A stretch of 64,000 nucleotides of DNA, from contig NC_068971.1 of the NCBI RefSeq assembly GCF_016808095.1, forward strand, positions 16,476,001 through 16,540,000, in the 5' to 3' direction. The notes under the pieces are model-generated. The model ran no database searches, had not been told where the DNA came from, and saw nothing but the letters and a program-made list of their open reading frames with translations. Both the position numbers and the translations under genes were made by a program. This DNA is from Vigna angularis (Eukaryota > Streptophyta > Magnoliopsida > Fabales > Fabaceae). The first letter of the stretch is position 1, and every line of letters starts with the position of its first letter. Below, piece after piece: positions 58,801 to 64,000 of this stretch.

Positions 58801-61531
58801 ATCACTTCTTGATCCGCAAGCTTTGATTCGGCCGTCATCTCCTAAGAAATCCGGCAGTGCTCCCTTGATGATCTGGCAGGTCGGACCAATTGTTAGGTTT
58901 CTGGCACTCCCTCTCAAACACTCAATAGTAAGACACCAAAGGAAAGAATAGAACTTCTGTATTAACCCAAAAGAACAAATGTACATGTATGGTAAACTAA
59001 TCAAGAGCCTGACCTCCCTCCACAGACCAAAGTCTTGTCTTTACACAAAGAATACAAAAACTCCCTTTTAACAATAAATAGAACTCTATTTATACAAGAC
59101 CTCCCTTCCCGCCTTTCCTAACTGCTAAAACAGTTAGGATATTGACTCTGTATTAACTCTTCCTTCTCTCCTAAACCCATTATATCCTATTACTTTATAT
59201 CCTATCATCCACAAATCCATTAAGAGAAAGTTTCTTTCTTCTGTTCAGTACTTTTTTTATATTTTTAGGGTGTTAAGAAAATCTCAATTTCGAAAGAGAA
59301 TAGAGTAATACCATATTATAATTCATTCACTCTCACACTGAAAAATCTATAACCACAAGAGTAGTCCTTTATCCAATACAATAATTTTGGCCAAACAAGC
59401 CTAAAAATCTAGCCAAATATTTAGCATGAATTTTAAAAGAAAAGTTAAATTTAATGAAGATTGAGCTTACAGCAAAAAGCACGGATCCAACAATAGTAGC
59501 GAGTGCAACAACATATTCTGGGAAGGTACTACGCATGGTCCATGTTTTCTCTGACGAAGGACTGGCAGAGTAAGCTGAGCACTGGTTTAAGGACAATGTC
59601 GAGGGAAATGCAGTATGAGCAACAGAAAAAATATTACCACTGAAAACATCAAAACCAGCTAAAAAACAGAAACTGGTACAGAAAAAGACCTGATGGACAC
59701 CATTTCCAATACATTGTTCATTACTATTGAATGTCCATGTGCTAGGAAATGCAGTTGTCGATGAAGAGAGGTGCCTAACAGTAAAGTCCACCTTACCAAC
59801 CAGCCCTAATAGATCAATCATCGAAGAGAAGCATAAGCAAACAGTTTAAATCTCAGATTAAACCACATCAAATTTAAAACATTAACTCAAGATTTAAGAT
59901 GGGTTTATGTAGTATATCTTTATTAAATTGAATTTGAAATGACAAATAAAGATGACTATCCTTCTTGAAACAGCAATGAGCAAATTCTTAATCATGAATT
60001 TAACTTTTTAAGGAAGATTATGAATTATGCAATACTTTTTACACCTATAAATATAATTTTAAACATTCCAATTGTTTATTTTGTGTAAAATGATTTCCGT
60101 TTCTTAGTCCTACACCAAATGGACAACATTGTCAAGGAAATGAAACCAGTTTAATGGGTTGAAATTTGCAGTAGCTTTCTTCTTTTGGCACCAAGTCCGT
60201 GACTCGTTCCTGCCTGTCCCATCTAATAATGTGAACCATAATGCCTTGACACAATTTCATTCGTATAAACTTTTATTACACTCTTCTTGCTTGCAGTGCA
60301 GCATGAATTATTCTTGCCGGAACGACCCACCCCAATCTCAGTTCTCCCTTTTGTTATCAGTAATCCACAACAAACCCCTCCCTTTTATTTAATCCATATC
60401 TCTTAAAAATTACTTATTACTTATTACGTATAGAGCCCAAAGCTTTGCCAAGCAGCACATCCTTAGTTCCAATAAAAACCCTGCAAATGATGCAGATTAA
60501 ATTTCACCTCTCTCTACTTCTATTCACCCACCAATATCTTTAACCACACAAAAATCTCTCCAAGGTAAGTTGTTATACAAGAAAACAGCCTTCAAAAAAA
60601 TCCCACCCACTATCGAACCTCGCAAACGCACTAAGATCCTTACTTCCCATAACATGGATAATCCAAGAGTCCTCCCCGCCTGTCATCCAACGCCAAGAAG
60701 GACAGCAACCACATGCACAATAACACGAAATTCTCCTTTCATTTTCATTTGAAGAAACCGCACAACCACATATCCATAAAAAAAAACACCCAACCCATAA
60801 CCCCTATACACGCAATTCCCCAATCCCATTTCTAATATTCTTAGTCCTTGACAAAACACATTCAACTAAAACGCAAAGCACTACTCAGTCCTACGATACA
60901 CGACTAAGTAATAAGAGGTATGAGTCACATAACATAACGCGACTCAAAGTGTTTACAGCATCATCACATTAATCATTCATACCGTATAAAATACCCAGAA
61001 CGAGGGCGCACACTATAGCCGTGGTGACCATCCACATTAACGCACTCTTAATCCTCTTCCCCATAGTCCTGCACACAAAGCAAAAAACACCCGACACAAC
61101 ATTTCATTCAAATCCACGAAACACTTAATTAACAACAATTCAAATTTAAAACCGAACAAAGAAAAAACTAAAAAGAAGTACTTGTCAAGGTCGCCCTCGT
61201 AGTAGAACATGGCGAATGGGATGACGAAGAAGACGAGGATAGCGTCGACGATGTAAACGGCGAGCCAGAGGTCCTTCATGGGGAGGGTGAGGTTGCACGC
61301 CCCGTTGTAGATCGCGTGGCGGCAGGCATGGCGGTTAGCCACGTCGGCGGGGAGCATGAGGATGGAGATGGCAGCGATAGAGAGGCCTAAAACGACGACG
61401 AATTTGGGGAAGTAGGCCTGGTTGGCATCGTCAGGATGCTGGTAGTTGACCAAGAGGTACACGTTGACGAGGAACACGATCACGCAGACCACCACCGCCA
61501 CGATCACCAGGGCGAGGTTGAAATCGCCCAT
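49829..61531 (-). CDS. LMBR1/LIMR-type multi-pass membrane protein, 14 exons, complete
   Basis: Exons on minus: 61182-61531, 60983-61068, 59690-59805, 59471-59581, 51850-51948, 51623-51745, 51379-51441, 51223-51287, 51015-51124, 50782-50896, 50623-50688, 50272-50382, 49970-50036 and 49829-49876. All junctions are GT-AG, every phase joins, and the sum is 1530 bp: 509 codons plus stop, the usual length for this plant family. It begins [15 protein letters not shown] and includes [35 protein letters not shown], the charged helix in exons 6-7 ([24 protein letters not shown]), [14 protein letters not shown], and a C-terminus [15 protein letters not shown]. Several hydrophobic segments indicate a polytopic membrane protein; the function in plants is little known. 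Intron 4 (51949-59470) is swollen by two LTR elements. Confidence 0.95.
51989..52212 (-). repeat. 3' LTR of the copia element
   Basis: 224 bp; on minus TGTTAGG...CTTAAGT, so the 3' end is not the usual CA. Three imperfect copies of a CATGATAAATAGGGTAA unit lie inside. Confidence 0.9.
52220..56329 (-). CDS. Copia gag-pol polyprotein, 1369 aa, intact
   Basis: All domains are in order in one frame. Gag occupies about residues 1-235 with a Gly/Arg-rich tail; the CCHC knuckle is at 237-250 ([14 protein letters not shown]). Protease has DSGAS at 323-327. Integrase has the HHCC zinc module at about 448-477 and catalytic Asp505, Asp567 and Glu603, with 35 residues between the last two. A Pro/Ser-rich linker spans about 760-815. 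Reverse transcriptase has YVDD at 1052-1055. RNase H covers about 1205-1345 (DADWAG, STAEAEY, DNQAAL). Copia order (integrase before RT) is clear. It provides reverse transcription and integration for the element. No stop or frameshift was seen, and no missing catalytic residue. Confidence 0.97.
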   Translation of the reverse strand: MASGSTLSFSRSPSITSEKLNGKNYLSWSAAVEMWFLGQGHYDHLERDGSHVPTEKADQWKQADFQLCALLWQSVEPKLFVSLRAFKTCHSFWKKAQSIYANDIQRLYDTTNKLASLKMADHDMVSFMTEAQSAVEELRMFLEVDPLEDIKKKLDKFYMVLILRALHPDFDHLRDQLLTSHEVPSMETLTTRLLRVPVSQTQEAHELVEPSVMVATRGRGGRGTRGGGRGGRGRTQCTYCKRMGHTQENCYSLHGFPSKTANISKTETSTLKTETSTSMFSEDEYQEYLRLKSNRLAQPSQSPNTSTACVSQSMECQNSWVIDSGASDHISGNTSLFSSISFREKPHFITLANGSKTSSKGVGHVSLSPSLNLNSVLFVPNCPFNLISLSQLTKMLNCSITFDHKSFVIQERGSGRQIGEGYEAGGLYHFGSRPRVSCVAALNPKVLHDRLGHPHLSKLKKMCPELSGLQTLECESCQLGKHVRSSFPKRSQSICNSSFSIIHSDIWGPSRISSFGYRYFVTFIDEYSRCTWVYLMKNRSELLAIFTSFLNEIKNQFGQVIKILRSDNAKEYFSSSFSTILSSHGILHQSTCPHTPQQNGIAERKNRHLVETARTLLLGAHIPVHHWGDAILTACYLINRMPSSSLDNKVPFSILFPNDPLFHTSPRVFGCVCFVHDMSPGLDKLSARALKCVFLGYSRLQKGYRCYSPETKKYYMSANVTFFEQTPYFSPSVQDVSILQQVLPIPMVESNSSTVSVIPSHDHNPSTPVSPHTEIIPHRAPMDSPPPQDNGESPTSDSSPSSPPPTPPGANDSAWPIALRKGTRSTRNPHPIYNFLSYHRLSPSYFSLLSSVSSVVIPKNVKEALDHPGWRQAMIAEMQALDHSNTWELVPLPPGKKAVGCRWVYAVKVGPDGEIDRLKARLVAKGYTQVYGLDYCDTFSPVAKMTTIRLFFAMAAIRHWPLHQLDIKNAFLHGDLEEEVYMEQPPGFVAQGESGMVCKLHRSLYGLKQSPRAWFGKFSSIVQKFGLKRSEADHSVFYCHSSLGKCVYLIVYVDDIVITGNDAVGISQLKEYLCRHFQTKDLGSLKYFLGIEVAQSKDGVVISQRKYALDILQETCMIDCRPVDSPMDPNQKLRTEEGELFSDPERYRRLVGKLIYLTITRPDLSFAVGVVSQFMQAPCIDHWNALIRILRYVKKAPGQGLLYEDKGSIHVSGYCDADWAGSPIDRRSTTGYCVFLGGNIISWKSKKQNVVARSTAEAEYRAMASLTCELIWVKQFLQEVKFCDIHTMKMYCDNQAALHIASNPVFHERTKHIEIDCHFVREKLLTKEICTEFIGSNDQLADVLTKSLRGPRIEFICSKLGTYNLYAPA
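56330..56638 (-). other. Copia leader with GC-rich repeats and PBS
   Basis: 56400-56575 is strikingly GC-rich for this window, built of GGTGGCCGG / ACGGTGGCC words (plus orientation). A short open frame through it is repeat-driven. The PBS complementary to the initiator tRNA lies at 56627-56638. Confidence 0.8.
56639..56863 (-). repeat. 5' LTR of the copia element
   Basis: 225 bp, nearly identical to the 3' LTR. Confidence 0.92.
56910..57243 (-). repeat. 3' LTR of the non-autonomous element
   Basis: Partner of 58891-59207, with GGTATATCAAACCTATCTC-type extra text near 56932. Confidence 0.88.
57170..57646 (-). CDS. ORF of the non-autonomous element, 158 aa, unknown
   Basis: Begins [20 protein letters not shown], a charged probable coiled coil. 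It continues [16 protein letters not shown] and [17 protein letters not shown]; near the end [12 protein letters not shown] resembles the last residues of gypsy pol proteins. The C-terminus runs into the 3' LTR. It may be the product of an internal deletion that fused a gag part to the pol end. Function unknown. Confidence 0.5.
   Translation of the reverse strand: MKALEGRVDRRINAWERRMDFVKRWARKQKGGLAILDTPVEGRELFEALKDIEDQFLRTYDSGKDVTRMLEANRIQEEWKSLEEDLPPPKPPDLNWRAVVSGFPSYNNTMMKRSQEIKFHDSNLEDKGVLQQGVMIGYKVIGYHGFKREGRVNTKSIS
57650..58465 (-). CDS. Gag-like ORF with (RGLPDPNG)n repeat, 271 aa
   Basis: Residues 1-90 look like a retrotransposon gag core: [48 protein letters not shown]. From about residue 90 to the end there are some twenty copies of the octapeptide RGLPDPNG and variants (P, E, S or L at the Asp/Pro positions). 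The frame is kept across all 24-bp units. In the family a zinc knuckle would follow gag; here the repeat replaces it. Upstream text ([13 protein letters not shown], 58470-58510) suggests the true start lies further 5' but is broken. Confidence 0.7.
   Translation of the reverse strand: MGWIARAKKVFETQGVIEEEKVRLAYISMEGSARYWVWAWKAKAKNPSWEGLKEAMVVRFGGRNRGTIFERLAAIKQSVTAEEYIQDPNRRGLPNPKRRGLPDPNGKGLPDPNKRGLPDPNGRGLPDPNMRGLPEPNRKGQLDPNERGLLDLNGRGPPDSNVRGLSEPNMRGLPDLNERGLPDPNGRGPPEPNGRGLPEPNRRGLPESKGRGLPDSNVRGRPEPNVRRRKEPNGRGPPDLNVRGLPDPNGRGLPDILRRGVLDHWERCVME
57700..58210. repeat. 24-bp minisatellite, about 20-21 units
   Basis: Plus-strand unit GGCAGTCCTCTCCCGTTC plus GGATCC, with many variants. The array is a multiple of three and encodes the octapeptide repeat on minus. 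An antisense open frame (57957-58538) also survives because the unit length is a multiple of three. Confidence 0.95.
58550..58838 (-). pseudogene. Broken gag N-terminal region of the non-autonomous element
   Basis: Two overlapping frames, [20 protein letters not shown] at 58838 and [20 protein letters not shown] at about 58729, look like parts of one charged coiled-coil gag N-terminus separated by frameshifts. Confidence 0.5.
58891..59207 (-). repeat. 5' LTR of the non-autonomous element
   Basis: Followed on minus by ATTGGTCCGACCTG, a candidate PBS whose tRNA I cannot name. Confidence 0.88.
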
Positions 61532-62675
61532 CGTCGCTACGGCGAAATCAGAGGAATCAGTAATTGGGAACCAGGGTTAGGGTTGATCGGATCTCGTTTA
61601 GAAACAGACAGAGAGAAAGCAGAGAGGAATTTGGTTTCGTTCCGGTGGTGGTTTGCTACGGTTAGCGGTGGTAATTTTTATGTGAGGGATGGAATTACTG
61701 TTATGTCCTAGTGCCGTTGTTGACAATGGGTTATGGGAGAACTGTTCGGGGTATATTTGTAATTTCAAGTGGGGGTATTTCGGTGTTGTAAGCGAAATTC
61801 AAACCAGGCTGTACTCCAAGTCATAACAGGAGGCGAAAGGTTGGAAATTGGGATAGTGAGGTGGAGTTTCGTAATGGGCTCAATGGGCCCAATTTGTTTA
61901 TCAGGGCTCAAGAAAACTTTTCAACTGATTCACCTTTCACCTCCAAACATTTCATTATGGATCTTCAATTTTCTAAAATGTCTCTAATTAATAACTAGTT
62001 TAAAAGTTAAAATTTTTTATTATTGAAAATTTCTGTGCACACCAGAGACTCTACCTCCATTTTCTTCCAATCACCTAACATGCATTCCTACACCTCTGTA
62101 TTCCTTCATCCATGAACCCCTGCATCCTTGCACCGCACCCCATTTTATTTTTATAAAGAAAACATACACCCATGCACCTTTGAACTGCAGCTCTTTGATA
62201 ATATTTTTGCTCTTGAACTTTTTACTTTAAAAATATTTGAGAGGGATTGTTCGATTGCAGTTTGGAATGGTGCATCTACGAAGCTTGACTTGTTTTGTGA
62301 TGACGAACTTAGGGTGTTTCGTGTTAGCTCATTCTTTTTTGTGTTCTTACTAAAGAGGAAGGTTAGTATTTTTTTTTAATCTGTCTGTATAGTTAGACTT
62401 GTTGGTTACATTAATATTAATGGAGAAACATTTTATTTTCGTTAATCTGTTTGCATGCATGAAATGAAAAACCGAAACTGAACTTATCAGCTGTGGAGAG
62501 CCCATGCAGGCAGACTCGGATGTATGTATTTGATTTACGAAACTTCAGATTTAGATATATGATAGAAGACTTACATTATATTCATATTTTGTATGTTTAC
62601 ATTATATACATCTTATATTAGTTTAAATTTCTTTTAATACTTCTTATATTATTTTAATTTTTTTTTAATTTTATT
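61532..62675. other. Upstream region of the LMBR1-like gene
   Basis: The first ~100 bp should be the minus-strand 5' UTR. No second gene seen; open frames 61436-61711 and 62128-62379 overlap the gene start or AT/T-rich text and resemble nothing known. Confidence 0.5.
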
Positions 62676-63320
62676 TATAGGTTTATAATATATTATATAA
62701 TTTCTAATTAATATAAATTAATTTTTATGAATGTATTAAAATTAATAAAACTAATTTTGAATAAAAAAAAACTTAAAATGATCGTAAGAATCCGAATGTA
62801 CCAAAATCGGATGTGGATATCCAATGATGACCATTTCAGATGTGGAAATCCAATAAATGTTTAATATTTTATATAAAAAATTTAATTATATTACTTACTT
62901 AATTATTTTATTAGTTTCTAATTATTTTTAGAATTACGTATGATTTTGTATGGTTTATAAGGTAATTATATAATTTTTAATTAATATAAATTAATTTCTA
63001 TGAATTTATTAAAATTAATAAAACTGATTTTGAAAAAAATAAACTTAATATCCTATCGGATATGAAAATTCGAATGTCTAAGAATCGAATGTGAGATTCG
63101 ATGATGACAATTTCGGATATCAATATCCAATGTTTAATATGTTATATTTAATTAATTTATAATTATTTTTAAAATTATGTATGATTTTGTATTAGTTTAT
63201 AATGAAATTATATATTTTTTAATTGATATAAATTATTTTCTATGAATTTATTAAAATTAGTAAAACTAATTTAGATTAAAAAAGAAATTTATATGTTACT
63301 ATCGCATATGAAAATGTGAT
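62676..63320. repeat. Three diverged tandem units of about 250 bp
   Basis: TAATTAATATAAATTAATTT followed by TATGAATTTATTAAAATTA recurs near 62706, 62978 and 63219. Each is followed by GAAAATTCGAATGT / ATCGGATGTGGATATCC-type text, less clear in the last. Confidence 0.75.
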
Positions 63321-63524
63321 TATATATATATATACATGACATCTTCTTGTTAATTTGTGAAAGCACTTTTTTCAGTTGGTACATTTTAGTAATGAGTATC
63401 GGATTTTAGACAAAAGATCCCTCATATATTATGGATTCTAAGTTTTAAGATCAAAGGTATTTGAATAAATTTCATTCTCAAAATTAAAAAAAAAAATCAA
63501 GAAACCCGCAAACCCTTACTCACC

Positions 63525-64000
63525 TTCCTCGTTCCTTTCAATCTTTTCTCTTTCATCTCTCTCACTCCAACATTTTCTCTATCATCCCTACTATAGTCCC
63601 AACTGGAAAAAAAATCAGAAACACTCGCTTAACCTTAATCCACCTTCCTCAATTATCCAATTTGTTTCTAAAATTTAAAAACGAAATTTAATAATAATTA
63701 AAAGGGAAAATATATAACACAGTCCTTCAATCAAAAATCAACATCATTCATTATTTTGTTATTAAAATGGAAAATAAATGAACGAATAGAGCAAGAGTAA
63801 CAAATTGGAGGATTGCGGGTTGTTGTGTGTGTGTGAGAGAGAGAACGAAGATGAGAGAGAAACAAATTGGATAAGTGAGGAAGGTGGATTAGGGTTAGGA
63901 CAAGTGTTTCTGATTTTTTCAATTGGGGCTACAGTAGCAATGACCGAAAAAAGGTTGCAGTGAGAGAGATGAAAGAGAAAGGGTTGAGAGGAATGACGAG
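63525..64000. repeat. Inverted repeat pair at the right edge, cut by the window
   Basis: 63530-63675 (CTCTTTCATCTCTCTCACT, AATCAGAAACACT, CCACCTTCCTC) is matched in inverse orientation by 63855-64000. The spacer is about 180 bp with a GTGTGT run near 63818. A foldback element is likely but its outer end is outside. Confidence 0.65.

Larger units (their letters stand above)
56910..59207 (-). mobile_element. Non-autonomous LTR element in the same intron
   Basis: LTRs at 56910-57243 (334 bp) and 58891-59207 (317 bp) share TGTTAGGTTTCTGG...TATCCTATCA ends. Perfect 5-bp duplication TCCAC (56905-56909 and 59208-59212). Internal 1.65 kb on minus holds gag-like text and a short pol-end-like ORF, but no protease, RT or integrase. 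It probably moved with enzymes from a gypsy relative. One LTR has an extra ~17 bp near its outer end. Sense orientation to the host gene. Confidence 0.9.

Noticed and set aside
60159..60865. Short ORFs on both strands
   Set aside because: They lie between exons 2 and 3 of the LMBR1-like gene, with no motif and no splice support.

Overview
This is plant nuclear DNA: AT-rich, with split genes using GT-AG introns, long (TA)n runs and nested LTR retrotransposons and Mutator-like elements. Repeat style and the host-gene proteins suggest a legume (phaseoloid, Vigna/Phaseolus-like); that placement is an inference. Two host genes are supported, both on the minus strand: a CPRD49-type GDSL esterase/lipase at the left edge (1-1330, 3' end outside the window) and a complete 14-exon LMBR1/LIMR-type membrane protein gene (49829-61531, 509 codons by exon addition).

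Almost everything else recognisable is mobile DNA. 5947-8019 is a solo LTR with a perfect 5-bp target duplication. 9283-22775 is a 13.5-kb Ty3/gypsy element of the Tat type lying on the minus strand. It has broken gag, protease, RT, two RNase H domains and integrase, plus an antisense ORF next to its 3' LTR. It inserted into a satellite-like array of TTAGAC-TC-GTCTAA units, was itself hit by two insertions, and has its PBS plus gag N-terminal block inverted. 25722-27142 is a foldback Mutator-like element. 33379-34375 holds copia relics and a 398-bp palindrome.

37706-48656 is a 10.95-kb Mutator-like element with a perfect 9-bp target duplication. It contains a broken transposase, the two last exons of an HMG-CoA synthase gene, a second solo LTR, a ~208-bp tandem array, and a nested 1.5-kb Pack-MULE (40382-41890, perfect 9-bp duplication). 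The Pack-MULE carries fragments of three unrelated host genes: Mediator subunit 33, a RAB5-interacting-type protein, and an NDR-type kinase.

In the LMBR1 gene, intron 4 has grown from about 0.34 kb to 7.5 kb by two LTR elements in sense orientation. One is a young copia element with an intact 1369-codon polyprotein. The other is a non-autonomous element whose gag-like ORF contains about 20 in-frame 24-bp repeats.

The strongest leads are the three-gene Pack-MULE nested in a larger gene-carrying MULE, and the gag/PBS inversion bounded by a PBS-complementary site. All calls come from reading the sequence and from recall of protein families; no searches were run.
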